64,000 nt of DNA from positions 1 through 64,000 of the forward strand of contig JAHHHF010000099.1 of the NCBI GenBank assembly GCA_019359495.1. The letters run 5' to 3'. This document shows positions 43,924 through 53,348 of the stretch, in pieces (the stretch's first letter is position 1; the number at the start of each line of letters is the position of its first letter). The notes under the pieces were generated by a model. That model made no database searches and was not told the origin of the DNA. It was given only the letters and a program-made list of their open reading frames with translations. The position numbers were made by a program, and so were the translations under genes. Source of the DNA: Goleter apudmare HA4340-LM2. Lineage in GTDB: Bacteria > Cyanobacteriota > Cyanobacteriia > Cyanobacteriales > Nostocaceae.

Positions 43924-44775
43924 TCAATACTGAGGGTTTGCAGTGAGTAGAGTTTTAAGATAACTTGCTTGCGATCGCTCTTGCATAATTGCAAATCCAG
44001 TTTTAGCAATCTGCTTTCTCAAAAGGGGACGCTCAATAAAATTTAGACATGTGCTCACCAATTTGTCGTAATCCGCCAATACCAAGCCTGATGATAACGG
44101 TACTTCTGCGGACAGATCAGAGCCATGTTCAGAAATCACAAACTTTTGATTAGCTAATAAGTAGAATACACGGGCTATTTCAAACACTTTACTAGCATAT
44201 GCATGGATATTGATAACAATTTTGGCACGACTAATAAACTCATCTCTTTCCTGACCATATACACCATGCAGTGCAACAGTTTTTAACCCATGTGCTTGCA
44301 GTGATTTGATTATAGATAAACGTTCTTGAGTCAGCGAACCATAGAATAAAACATCAATATCTTGCTGCTCTTCTGGAACTTGATGGATGCGGGTTAATTG
44401 TGGTACATAGCCAATTTGTAAATGGCTGACATTAGTAATTCCCAGTTTGGCAAGTTGTACAATATTTTGCTGGCTGTAATCCCAGAGACGATGTTGGCTA
44501 AATAATTTTAATAGCTCCGGAGTTAGCCAAGGTGAACCTGGATGAATCTGTTCTAGGTTATAGATAATAGCATTGGTAGGGAGAATGATTTGGGAAAAAG
44601 GGATAAGATTTGCACCGAGAATGATTAATTGTCTGTCAGGTACATTTGTTTCTGTAGATAAAACAGAATCATGACCTAATTCTATTAAACCGTAGTGAAT
44701 ACTCTCTCCCACTTCTTGAAAGGCTGCACTATGAGAATAGTTTGGGGGATTGATAATAGAGACAGAAAATTTCAT
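43924..44775 (-). CDS. glycosyltransferase-like protein
   Basis: 283 residues with the outline of a GT-B protein of the CgeB/GT1-like group: an N-terminal SVSIINPPNYSHSAAFQEV region, a middle IDVLFYGSLTQERLSIIKSL and a donor-side VINIHAYASKVFEIARVFYLLANQKFV with the conserved E for nucleotide sugar, then SSGLVLADYDKLV. Full donor-domain motifs are short, so activity is probable but not certain. Start ATG at 44775 chosen on family outline; an ATG at 44811 with AGGGTAGG before it is possible. It follows the large TPR protein by about 60 bases and is probably co-transcribed. Confidence 0.78.
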   Translation of the reverse strand: MKFSVSIINPPNYSHSAAFQEVGESIHYGLIELGHDSVLSTETNVPDRQLIILGANLIPFSQIILPTNAIIYNLEQIHPGSPWLTPELLKLFSQHRLWDYSQQNIVQLAKLGITNVSHLQIGYVPQLTRIHQVPEEQQDIDVLFYGSLTQERLSIIKSLQAHGLKTVALHGVYGQERDEFISRAKIVINIHAYASKVFEIARVFYLLANQKFVISEHGSDLSAEVPLSSGLVLADYDKLVSTCLNFIERPLLRKQIAKTGFAIMQERSQASYLKTLLTANPQY

Positions 44776-44835
44776 GAATCTTGTTTTTTTATTAAGTGTA
44801 GGGCGGTCCATTACCTACCCTGGTAATTTGATTAA

Positions 44836-47800
44836 TTAAGAATTACGAAATTTAATCGTCTGCGGTGGTTTACCGGCAGCATAAATCTCCCATATCATTC
44901 GGTAGGCTTGTTCTAGATTGCAAGTGAATTGTGTTGTGTCAAACAGTGGATACATGATACGATTTTGCACTAATTGCTGCTTCAGTTGCTGTAATTTTGT
45001 GGGAGAATTTGCTAAGTTAATCGTTAATTGTTCATACTGTTCTAAGTTATGAGTAATTAACTCTGGTAAACCAACTGCTGTCAATAAACTAGCCGCAACA
45101 CGAGATGCAAAAGTTTTTCCCAGACAGGTAATTACAGGTAAACCCGCCCACAAAGCATCACTAGCAGTGGTGTGAGCATTGCAATATAAAGTATCTAGGA
45201 ATAAGTCTGCTAATTGATGTCGTGCTAAGTGTTCAGCTTTGGGGTGGTATTGAGCAAAAATTAAGCGATCGCTATTAATTCCCCGCGCTTCGGCTTCTCG
45301 TTTCAGATTTGACTCAGCCGCCGGGAATCTTACCAGTAACCAGAGGACACTCCCTGGTACTGCGGCGAGAATTCTCATCCACACGTCGAAAATCTGCGGT
45401 TCTATTTTATAGTTGTTGTTGAAGCAGCAAAAGACAAAACCCGATTCTGGTAAACCATATTGAGCACGGGTGACGGGGGTAGACGCGATCGCTTGTTGAT
45501 GATCGTTGACTTGATAGCTGTGGGGTAAGAGGACTAACTTTTCGCTAAAGCCATCAGCAAATTCTGGTGGTGTGACTACAGCATCACCAATTATATAGTC
45601 GATAAACTCAGCACCCATCGTTCCCGGATAGCCCAAATAGTTGACTTGGATGGGAGCCGATCTTAAAGCTAGAATGGCGCTGCGAGATCCAGCAGTGTAA
45701 CCTTTGAGATCAACTAATATATTGATGCCATGATCGTAAATTTGCTGGGCGTTTTCTTCTATAGATAAGGTGGTTACATCGTGGAAGTGTTCACATTCAG
45801 CAGCAATCTGTTGACGGTAGGCGCTGTTGTCATCTACGCCAAAAGAGTAGGCGAATATCTCAAAATTAGTCTGATTGTGCAAGCTAAATAAGCTTTTCAT
45901 CAGATGACTGGTAGCATGGTTGCGGAAATCATTAGATAAATAGCCAATACGTAGCCGCCCAGTTAAGGAACGGGAATGAGTAAAGTTGAGAGATGTTTGC
46001 ACACTCGCCCATTGTTCCTTGATATTGTCTCCATGCGTCCGAGCGATTTTCAGCAGCAATGTCCGATCCCAAGGCTTGTATAAGGTATCAAAAGGGCCGA
46101 TGGTTGTGGGTTTTCCTTTCTCCACCTCCTGGAGAGTTGTTTCCCAAATGCGCGTTAAATCAGACTGACGCATCCGCCAATCGCAAGTCATTTCTTTGAG
46201 GTAAAACAGGTAATTGAATGCTTCGGCGGAGTCTGGTTGGAGAGTTAAAACCTTTTCAAATATTACCCTCGCTTCATCTACTTGACCATTCCCCGCGATC
46301 GCTAAAGTTAATAAAGCTGAACCCAAGCGGTTGTAAGCTTTAATATAATCTGGTTTGTGCCCAATCGCTGCACGATAACAAGCGATCGCCCCTGCTAAAT
46401 TATCTTGAGCCTCTAAGACAATCCCCAAATTCAGATAAGCTTCGGGATAATGGGGATTTTTCTCTAAAGCTTCTTGAAACTTCCCGGCTGCTGCTGGTAA
46501 CTTTCCTTGCATTTGCCAAGCTAAACCCAGATTATTATGAGCAAAAGCATAATCAGGATTACTGTCAATTGCTGACTGAAAACAGGCGATCGCTTTTGCT
46601 AAATTTTTCTCAGCTACCCACAGGATACCTAAATTGTTGTGTACTTTATCATATCGAGGGTTAATTGTCAATGCTTTTTCATAAGCCAAAACAGCTTGTT
46701 CTGTTTTTCCTTGATGGCTGATAATTACCCCCAGTTGATACCAAGCGGGAGCATATCCGGGGTATTGGGTAATCAGTTGTTCGTATTGCGCGATCGCTTC
46801 TGAAAATTCTCCTTGTTTTTGTAAAGCTAATGCTTGCTGGTAAAGCTGTTCTACAAGGAGCGGAAGCGGTGAGGAGGGTGAGCGAGTATCTAAGACTGGT
46901 GAACGAGTATCTGAGACTGATGAACGAGTATCTGAGGCTGATGAACCAGGTACGGGAAATGTTATGTTTGCTCTTTTATCTCCCCCACCTCCCCCAAATA
47001 GCAAAGAACTAGGATCGAGGGTAATCATCTGCTGAATCTCTTCAGTTTGGAATCCTAATACTTGCGGGCGACGGACTCCTGATAACACCTGGACATCAGC
47101 AAGTTCGGTGATTTCTCCTTCTAAAAGTACCCAGTGGACAACTCCCCCGGTTTTCAAGTCAATCACCATCAACCCACATCGGGGTGCATCAGTGAATCCA
47201 GGAAAATTTTTATCCTGGGGTTTCGATAAACTAACGATCGCATAATCTCCTGTAAATGCCAAACCACGGGGAAAACCAGGACAGGAAGCCACAGGCTGAA
47301 ATCTCCCATCTTGATCAACATAGCCAAATTCCCCTTTCCCAGCATTGAGTAGCCAGAGCTTGCCCTGATAAAATCGTGGGGAGAGGGGCAGAGATAAACC
47401 CCCAGCAATCACCTCATCAGATGCAATATCAATAATACAGCCCCCACTTTGCCACTGGTTTTGCCAACCATTGAGGACGTCAGATTGTGCGTAGAGACTG
47501 ACATAACGGGGTTTACCGTCCACCATCGCCAAACCATTTAGGTGACAGTGATCCTCATTCACCAAACCAGAGATAAAAGACGGTTTCCATAAAGGAATGC
47601 AATTATAGCGATCGCTCACCGTCGCCAAACAATTTAATATAGTACTGATAAAAATAATCCGGCTGTTATCTGCTTCCACAGCCAAATCATGAATCCCTAA
47701 GTTCCCAGTAGTGTAGCCAAGGCGCGGAATGTAAAGGCGATCGTAACCATCATAAAGTTGCCCTGGCGTCAAAGCATTATCTAACTGCCAGATTTGATAT

Positions 47801-48033
47801 TTAGCACTTAAATAAATCCGTTCTGGAGTCGTATATAAACCCATTGCGCCGTCAAACATGCGCTCAAACACCGACAATTGCCCTTGAGCATTCACCCCTA
47901 ACAACATCAGGCGAGAACTTTGATAGGAAGTGAAAGCCAAACTTATCTGCTGGGATTGTAGCCAGTCAGAGAAATTAGGTGAAGCCAGGATTTCTACCGA
48001 GAGCGCAGCTTTAGCTATAGATTGTATGGGCAT
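44836..48033 (-). CDS. TPR protein with O-GlcNAc-transferase-like (GT41) domain and N-terminal TIGR03032 domain
   Basis: 1065 residues with three parts. Residues 1-345 match the TIGR03032/DUF4915 beta-propeller-like family (GVNAQGQLSVFERMFDGAMGL, YIPRLGYTTGNLGIHDLAVE, HLNGLAMVDGKPRYVS). A Ser/Pro-rich linker with repeated SDTRS units (about 360-395) follows. Residues 400-600 hold about six TPRs (AWYQLGVIISHQGKTEQAV type). The C-terminal 430 residues are the SPINDLY/OGT catalytic region (RIGYLSNDFRNHATSHLM, DLKGYTAGSR, VNYLGYPGTMGAEFIDYII, DALWAGLPVIT). Such enzymes attach sugars to proteins in the cytoplasm. The TIGR03032-TPR-GT41 fusion is unusual in my experience. Confidence 0.88.
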   Translation of the reverse strand: MPIQSIAKAALSVEILASPNFSDWLQSQQISLAFTSYQSSRLMLLGVNAQGQLSVFERMFDGAMGLYTTPERIYLSAKYQIWQLDNALTPGQLYDGYDRLYIPRLGYTTGNLGIHDLAVEADNSRIIFISTILNCLATVSDRYNCIPLWKPSFISGLVNEDHCHLNGLAMVDGKPRYVSLYAQSDVLNGWQNQWQSGGCIIDIASDEVIAGGLSLPLSPRFYQGKLWLLNAGKGEFGYVDQDGRFQPVASCPGFPRGLAFTGDYAIVSLSKPQDKNFPGFTDAPRCGLMVIDLKTGGVVHWVLLEGEITELADVQVLSGVRRPQVLGFQTEEIQQMITLDPSSLLFGGGGGDKRANITFPVPGSSASDTRSSVSDTRSPVLDTRSPSSPLPLLVEQLYQQALALQKQGEFSEAIAQYEQLITQYPGYAPAWYQLGVIISHQGKTEQAVLAYEKALTINPRYDKVHNNLGILWVAEKNLAKAIACFQSAIDSNPDYAFAHNNLGLAWQMQGKLPAAAGKFQEALEKNPHYPEAYLNLGIVLEAQDNLAGAIACYRAAIGHKPDYIKAYNRLGSALLTLAIAGNGQVDEARVIFEKVLTLQPDSAEAFNYLFYLKEMTCDWRMRQSDLTRIWETTLQEVEKGKPTTIGPFDTLYKPWDRTLLLKIARTHGDNIKEQWASVQTSLNFTHSRSLTGRLRIGYLSNDFRNHATSHLMKSLFSLHNQTNFEIFAYSFGVDDNSAYRQQIAAECEHFHDVTTLSIEENAQQIYDHGINILVDLKGYTAGSRSAILALRSAPIQVNYLGYPGTMGAEFIDYIIGDAVVTPPEFADGFSEKLVLLPHSYQVNDHQQAIASTPVTRAQYGLPESGFVFCCFNNNYKIEPQIFDVWMRILAAVPGSVLWLLVRFPAAESNLKREAEARGINSDRLIFAQYHPKAEHLARHQLADLFLDTLYCNAHTTASDALWAGLPVITCLGKTFASRVAASLLTAVGLPELITHNLEQYEQLTINLANSPTKLQQLKQQLVQNRIMYPLFDTTQFTCNLEQAYRMIWEIYAAGKPPQTIKFRNS

Positions 48034-48318
48034 GGGGTTAAGTAACTTTTGACACTTATCATTAACGTCGCCTAGAATGTTGGTCGTTTAGTTACTAACT
48101 ATACACACTTAAACTCTGCCGTCAATAATGTATGGCTACAACCTTGTTCATATCTACTTCCTCTCTTGTAGTAAGGAATATATCCTCATGTGAATTCTCT
48201 GCAAAATTATATTTTTTTGCCTGTAACTAAACGCAAACAACTCCAGCAAGATTACTTAATTTACCCAACATCAACTTATTTAACTCAGTAATTTCACCAA
48301 GAAATGGTGGGTGAGAGC

Positions 48319-48367
48319 GTAGGGCATTGCCTTGCCCGCAGATAACAAGGGCAAGGCAATGCCCTAC
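48319..48367. repeat. perfect 19-bp inverted repeat
   Basis: GTAGGGCATTGCCTTGCCC at 48319-48337 and its exact reverse complement at 48349-48367, around an 11-base loop. It is in a divergent promoter region, so it does not act as a simple terminator of either gene. Confidence 0.8.
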
Positions 48368-48397
48368 TCCATTCAAAGAAGCAAGCTATACACCTTA

Positions 48398-48430
48398 ATT
48401 ACGAATTACGAATTACGAATTACCAATTAC
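48398..48430. repeat. AATTACG heptamer tandem repeat
   Basis: Four to five consecutive units of AATTACG/AATTACC directly before the ATG at 48432. This is the short tandem repeat type common in heterocystous cyanobacteria. It takes the place of the ribosome site, so the start of the large protein is uncertain. Confidence 0.7.
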
Positions 48431-48431
48431 C

Positions 48432-51400
48432 ATGACCACTACCATTGCCAGAACTGCGAATTTAGCCGCTACAAAGCAGACCCTAGTCATCATCGACTCA
48501 GCAATTGATCACCATCAATTGCTAGCCCAAGGCATTTTACCCACAGCCGAAGTCATTATCCTAGACCAGCACCAAGACGGCATCACCCAAATCAGTGCCC
48601 TCATCAACAATTGCCCCGTTGCTAGTCTCCAGATAATTGCCCACGGTAGCCCCGGCGGCTTGCAACTCGGTAATAGCCAACTCAATTTAGCCACCCTCTA
48701 CACCCATCGCCAGCAACTACAACAATGGCAAGTAGCCGAAATCCTCATCTATGGCTGTGAAGTCGCTGCTGATGAGAGGGGAAAAACTTTCATAGAACAG
48801 CTACACCAACTCACCAGGGCAAATATCGCCGCCTCAACTAAGAAAGTAGGCAACACCCAACGTGGGGGAACCTGGGAACTAGAGGTGAACATCGGGCATA
48901 TTGCCACCACCTTAGCCTTGCGTCCACAAGTGATAGCAGCTTATCCAGGCATCTTTCCCTCCTTCGCTACTGCCACCAACTTCGCCATTGGGTGTACTGG
49001 GATTACTACCTATAGACTAGCAGCAGCAGACTTCAACGGCGACGGCAAGCAGGACTTAGTTGTGGTTAACCATAACGGTAATAACGTCTCTATTTTACTG
49101 GGTAACGGTACTGGTGGCTTTGGCAGCCCCACCAACTTCAGCGTTGGGAATGCTCCCATTTCAGTAACAGTGGCAGACATTAACGGCGACAGCAAGTTGG
49201 ATTTGATTATCCCTAACGAGAATAGCAATAACGTCTCCATACTTCTGGGTAACGGCATAGGGGGCTTTGGCACTGCTACCAACTTCACCGTTGGCAATAG
49301 TCCCCAGTCAGTAGCAGTAAGAGACTTCAATGGCGACGGCAAGCTGGACTTGGCCGTAGCTAACCTTTTCAGCAACAACGTTTCCATACTCTTGGGCAAT
49401 GGCACTGGGGGCTTCGGCACTCTCTCTAACTTCGCCGTTGGGAGTCTTCCTGTATCAGTAACAGTGGGAGATTTTAACGGCGATGGCAAACCCGACTTGG
49501 CTGTGGCTAACTATGACAGCGACAACGTCTCTATCCTGCTAGGCGATGGCAGTGGCAGCTTTGGCAGTGCCACCAACTTCACCGTTGGCACTAATCCCTA
49601 TTTAGTGACAGTGGGAGACTTCAACGGTGACGGTAAACCCGACTTGGCTGTGGCTAACTCTGGCAGCAACAACGTCTCCGTGCTTCTGGGCAATGGCAGT
49701 GGCAGCTTTGGCACTGCCACCAACTTCACTGTTGGGAGTTCTCCCTATTCAGTGACAGTGGCAGACTTCAACAGCGACGGTAAACCCGACTTGGCTGTGG
49801 CTAACCGAAACGATGGTAACGTCTCTGTGCTTCTGGGCAATGACAGTGGCAGCTTTGGCAGTGCTACCAACTTCACTGTTGGGAGTTCTCCCTATTCAGT
49901 GACAGTCGGAGATTTCAACGGCGACGGCAAACCCGACTTGGCTGTGGCTAACTTGAGCAACAATATCTCCGTACTGTTGAATACCACACCTATTCCCCCA
50001 GTCATCACCCTATCTGGTGACAATATTTCCTATACAGAAAACGCCGTCGCCACTCTTTTAGACGCAGGTGCAACTGTCAGCGATATTGACTCAGCCAACT
50101 TCAACACAGGTAATCTCACAGTCCGCTTTAGAGGTGGGAGGCGAGGCAGTAGGGGGGGGACAGCCGATGACCGTTTGAGTATTCGCAATCAAGGCACTGG
50201 CACTACTGAAATTAACCTTGATGGCAGAGAAGTTTATTATGGTAGTATCAAAATTGGCGAATTTAGTGGCGGTATTGGCACTGAAAGTTTAGTAATTAGC
50301 CTGAATGCTAGCGCCACAGTAGAGGCAACTCAAGCTTTATTACGCAACATTACCTTCGCCAACACTTCTGAAAATCCTGCTACCAGTGACCGAATCTTAG
50401 AGATATTTTTAACCGATGACACTGGAAACAAAAGTACAGATGTCACCAAAACAGTCCAAGTAATTGCCGAGAACGATGCACCCAATATTGGTAATACGCT
50501 AGTTCTCTATGACGGTAGTACTGGTAAGAAACTAGAAGAAGCAGGTGCGGCAGCTAATGCACCTTGGTTTACTTATCAACCTCTGACGTTCTTTGGCCCT
50601 GAACCCACCACATCGGCGACGAATAACGCCACTAATCTTGTCACCAATAACAACGACTCAACCTATGCTGGTTACTTCAACTACGGTATCAATGGCACAT
50701 CTCTCACCGCTACCCCTTTAAATCCTCTCTTCCCCACCCTGGATAGAAATACTGGGTTTGTCATCTCCTTTGGTTTACAGGTAAATGCTCAAACTTTAAC
50801 TGCATCTGCTAATAAGAATAATGATGGTAAAACAGACCGCGCTGGGTTCAGTTTCATTGTTCTCGGTGAAGATAAAAAGGGTATTGAATTAGGTTTCCTC
50901 ACCGACCGAATTTTTGCCCAGGATGACGGCACAACACAAAAAAATCCTTCTCTGGAACCTGATACTTCTGGTAATCCCAACAAAACCCTATTCACCCAAG
51001 CCGAAGGCGTAGATTTTAACACCACCAAACTAGTTAACTACAATTTGGCAATTTTAGGCGATCAATACACCTTATCTGCTGATGGTGTCGCCACACTCAC
51101 AGGGAAAGTCCGAGATTACAGTGCTTTTGTGCCGCCAACTATAGGCGCTTTCACACTGCCTAATGTCTACGAAAAACCCAATTTCCTGTTCTTTGGAGAC
51201 GGGACACCATCGGCGGGGACAAATAGCAACTTAGCGTATGTGGAAGTTACTACTAGTGGTGGTATTCCCGACCAAACCATTGATCAGGATACATCAACCA
51301 TAGCCATTCCGTTTGCTATTGCTGACTTTGAAACTGCTGCTAGTAATCTAACAGTTACAGCCAGTTCATCCAACCCAGATTTAATTCCCAATGACGGGAT

Positions 51401-52613
51401 TTTAATCGGTGGTACGGACAGTAATCGCACTATTAAGATCACACCTGCTGCTAGTAAATTTGGACAAGCCACCATTACTCTCAATGTCAGTGATGGCGAC
51501 AAAACTACTTCTCGCAATTTTCTTGTCAATGTCAACGGTGTCAAGAAAACAGATATTGTCCCCATACCCAGCCGTTTAACCAATATTCAAGATGATGTCT
51601 TTAATATCACTGGTTCTGTAGATATCAAAGTCAAAGTCAAACTGGAAATCACACTCACAGAACGCAATTCTAATCTGTTGAATGAATTGGTTTTGTTCAC
51701 TGTTGATGATACCAAAGGCACAATTAACGGCATTGCCCCTGGTGCGGCAGGCTACGCCCAAGCTGCCCTAGAACGCTCAAGAGTGGTTTTCTCTGCGATC
51801 GCTAATAGTCCCAATGGCTTTAATGGTAACAATCTCTCTAGCATCCTGGAAGTAAATTCTACTGATAATTTGCGATTTTTATTAGTGAAAAACGGTACTT
51901 TGGATGCTGTCCGTTCTGGTGCGATTTCCATCAGTGAATTGCTGTTTGCCAGTGCTACTACGCAAAAGATTACTGCCTTGGGTGGCGATGAATTCTCCGT
52001 GGCTTGGCAAGATGGTTCTAGTAGTAGCACGACTGAATTTAACAGTTTTGTGGTGAGAATTAAGCAAACTAATCAAGCTGTACCCGTAGGTGCGAGTCTG
52101 CAAAGTCAATCCCAAGGGGAAGTAATTGATTTACGCGAAGTCAAACAAGCCGTGAGAGCAGAATTTTCCGTCCACAGAGAAGCAGCTTATGACAACTTTG
52201 TTGGCTTCTATCGAGTAGCTGATGAAAATGGTGGCATTGACACCAATGGCGATGGTGTGGCTGATTTGCTGCCAGGACAGGCTGGTTATACTCAAGCTGC
52301 GGTGCGTGGCAGAGTTGCTGGTATTGGCTTGGCGGTGAGTAACCAAGGTACGGCGACATTTACAAGCACTTTCCAACCTGGTTCGATCTTTGCACCATTT
52401 CTAATTGTGAATGGCAGACCCGATGCGTTGCTCGATACCAATGCTAATAATGATCCGGCTGTTTATTTCCCCTACTTGGGGGCTAATGCCGATAAGTCAG
52501 ATCATATCCGCCTGTTAGGCAATAATATCTTTGGCTTTGAGGATTTACCTAATGGTGGGGATAAGGACTTCAATGATTTGATTGTCAAAGTCAATTTGAC
52601 AGCTACAACTTAG
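48432..52613 (+). CDS. large surface protein: DUF4347, FG-GAP/VCBS repeats, DUF4114
   Basis: 1393 residues. Residues 10-165 are a DUF4347 domain (LVIIDSAIDHHQLLAQGI, LQIIAHGSPGGLQLGNSQL, IYGCEVAADERGKTFIEQL), usual at the start of giant cyanobacterial surface proteins. About seven FG-GAP/VCBS repeats follow (175-520), each with a calcium-loop such as DFNGDGKPDLAVAN. Then a cadherin-like region (about 525-685), a large beta domain, and two DUF4114-type segments; the last ends GFEDLPNGGDKDFNDLIVKV. No classical signal peptide, so export by a type I system is likely. Adhesion or calcium-dependent surface function is inferred. The start has no visible ribosome site. Confidence 0.85.
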   Translation: MTTTIARTANLAATKQTLVIIDSAIDHHQLLAQGILPTAEVIILDQHQDGITQISALINNCPVASLQIIAHGSPGGLQLGNSQLNLATLYTHRQQLQQWQVAEILIYGCEVAADERGKTFIEQLHQLTRANIAASTKKVGNTQRGGTWELEVNIGHIATTLALRPQVIAAYPGIFPSFATATNFAIGCTGITTYRLAAADFNGDGKQDLVVVNHNGNNVSILLGNGTGGFGSPTNFSVGNAPISVTVADINGDSKLDLIIPNENSNNVSILLGNGIGGFGTATNFTVGNSPQSVAVRDFNGDGKLDLAVANLFSNNVSILLGNGTGGFGTLSNFAVGSLPVSVTVGDFNGDGKPDLAVANYDSDNVSILLGDGSGSFGSATNFTVGTNPYLVTVGDFNGDGKPDLAVANSGSNNVSVLLGNGSGSFGTATNFTVGSSPYSVTVADFNSDGKPDLAVANRNDGNVSVLLGNDSGSFGSATNFTVGSSPYSVTVGDFNGDGKPDLAVANLSNNISVLLNTTPIPPVITLSGDNISYTENAVATLLDAGATVSDIDSANFNTGNLTVRFRGGRRGSRGGTADDRLSIRNQGTGTTEINLDGREVYYGSIKIGEFSGGIGTESLVISLNASATVEATQALLRNITFANTSENPATSDRILEIFLTDDTGNKSTDVTKTVQVIAENDAPNIGNTLVLYDGSTGKKLEEAGAAANAPWFTYQPLTFFGPEPTTSATNNATNLVTNNNDSTYAGYFNYGINGTSLTATPLNPLFPTLDRNTGFVISFGLQVNAQTLTASANKNNDGKTDRAGFSFIVLGEDKKGIELGFLTDRIFAQDDGTTQKNPSLEPDTSGNPNKTLFTQAEGVDFNTTKLVNYNLAILGDQYTLSADGVATLTGKVRDYSAFVPPTIGAFTLPNVYEKPNFLFFGDGTPSAGTNSNLAYVEVTTSGGIPDQTIDQDTSTIAIPFAIADFETAASNLTVTASSSNPDLIPNDGILIGGTDSNRTIKITPAASKFGQATITLNVSDGDKTTSRNFLVNVNGVKKTDIVPIPSRLTNIQDDVFNITGSVDIKVKVKLEITLTERNSNLLNELVLFTVDDTKGTINGIAPGAAGYAQAALERSRVVFSAIANSPNGFNGNNLSSILEVNSTDNLRFLLVKNGTLDAVRSGAISISELLFASATTQKITALGGDEFSVAWQDGSSSSTTEFNSFVVRIKQTNQAVPVGASLQSQSQGEVIDLREVKQAVRAEFSVHREAAYDNFVGFYRVADENGGIDTNGDGVADLLPGQAGYTQAAVRGRVAGIGLAVSNQGTATFTSTFQPGSIFAPFLIVNGRPDALLDTNANNDPAVYFPYLGANADKSDHIRLLGNNIFGFEDLPNGGDKDFNDLIVKVNLTATT
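49020..49985 (+). repeat. tandem DNA repeats encoding the VCBS units
   Basis: About seven near-identical units of roughly 135 bases, each containing GACTTCAACGGCGACGGCAA and a variant of AACGTCTCCATACTTCTGGG. High identity of the middle units (for example GTTGGGAGTTCTCCCTATTC twice) suggests recent gene conversion or slippage. Confidence 0.75.
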
Positions 52614-52626
52614 AATCAATTTAGGA

Positions 52627-52646
52627 GGGCGAACGGTTGTTCGCCC
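52627..52646. terminator. hairpin after the surface protein gene
   Basis: GGGCGAAC-GGTT-GTTCGCCC is a perfect eight-pair hairpin 14 bases after the stop codon. No T tract follows. A close variant stands at 6127-6146 after another gene, suggesting a dispersed palindrome used at gene ends. Confidence 0.5.
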
Positions 52647-52695
52647 CCACGTTAAACCCACTACTAGTCAAGTACCCCAGTTAAGTAGTGAAGAA

Positions 52696-53061
52696 ATGCC
52701 CACAAACAAATTGGAAATAGTAAAAAAACGTGTTGATTTAATTCGTCTCAATGGTCAACGGGTCAAACTCATTGGCCGTTATACATCAAAAACCTGGAAA
52801 CCCAACCCACAATCTACTGGCATTCCAGATTTTCAAGGACTTTATACAAAATCGCAAATTGTGCTTGAGGATGACACCAAGGTGAGCATTTTCCCATCTG
52901 GGAATAAACCATCTTTGCGGCCGCCAGATGAGGTAGAAAACTATAATCATCAAATCGTTGAAGCAATTGGAGTGGTGCAGTTTGAAGCCCCACTTGCTCC
53001 CAATTCCCAAACACGCGAATCCTTCATTGACTTAGAGCAATTAAGGCTGTATCTGGAGTAA
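52696..53061 (+). CDS. hypothetical protein, small beta-rich
   Basis: 121 residues. VKLIGRYTSKTWKPNP, IVLEDDTKVSIFPSG and VEAIGVVQFEAP alternate beta strands in a way that suggests a small barrel such as an OB fold; this is an impression only. No signal peptide or membrane segment. A weak GAAG lies just before the ATG. I do not recognise the family. It starts 82 bases after the surface protein gene and may share its transcript. Confidence 0.65.
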   Translation: MPTNKLEIVKKRVDLIRLNGQRVKLIGRYTSKTWKPNPQSTGIPDFQGLYTKSQIVLEDDTKVSIFPSGNKPSLRPPDEVENYNHQIVEAIGVVQFEAPLAPNSQTRESFIDLEQLRLYLE

Positions 53062-53123
53062 AGCTTTTTGACACTCTGGCTTTAAAAATCGAGCGATCTA
53101 GCGAGTCGCTAAATACTCCCAAT

Positions 53124-53348
53124 TAATTAGGGTCTGCTGAATAATCTTAAAACATTGATTTGTCAATGCTTTGCGGCTATTTCCTCCCAAACAGGTGCAA
53201 CCAAATAGGGATATGATGCTTCAGAATCTTGCATTCATCATTGATGGGAGCGCAAAAAACCAGAAAAAATTAGGGTGAAACTATTGCCTATTGCCTATTC
53301 CCTATTGCCTACCCCCAACGATCAGACTTTTTCAGCAAGCCCTAATTA
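53124..53348. mobile_element. MITE-like element with TAATTAGGG ends
   Basis: The left end TAATTAGGGTCTGCTGAATA and the right end, inverted, TAATTAGGGCTTGCTGAAAA form terminal repeats of about 20 bases. The centre carries a TTGCCTATTGCCTATTCCC heptamer tract. 225 bases, no coding frame. Its last bases are the TAA stop of the IF-3-like gene. GGGTCTACTGAATAATGAG near 24859 may be a solo end. Confidence 0.7.

Larger units (their letters stand above)
48034..48431. other. divergent intergenic region with a long palindrome and AATTACG repeats
   Basis: About 400 bases between divergent genes. It contains the palindrome at 48319-48367 and a tandem AATTACG tract at about 48398-48430 that runs into the next start codon. 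Promoters of both genes must lie here. Confidence 0.5.

Noticed and set aside
49010-49489. 159-codon minus-strand frame in the surface protein gene
   Set aside because: It is a shadow made by the tandem VCBS repeats; repeated sequence keeps the other strand open.
49020-49985. Possible CRISPR-like array from regular repeats
   Set aside because: Repeats are about 135 bases, in frame, and encode calcium-loop protein units; there are no spacers and no cas genes.
53280-53330. Heptamer repeats considered as a CRISPR remnant or origin iterons
   Set aside because: Seven-base contiguous units without spacers, common between genes in heterocystous cyanobacteria; no DnaA or replication gene nearby.
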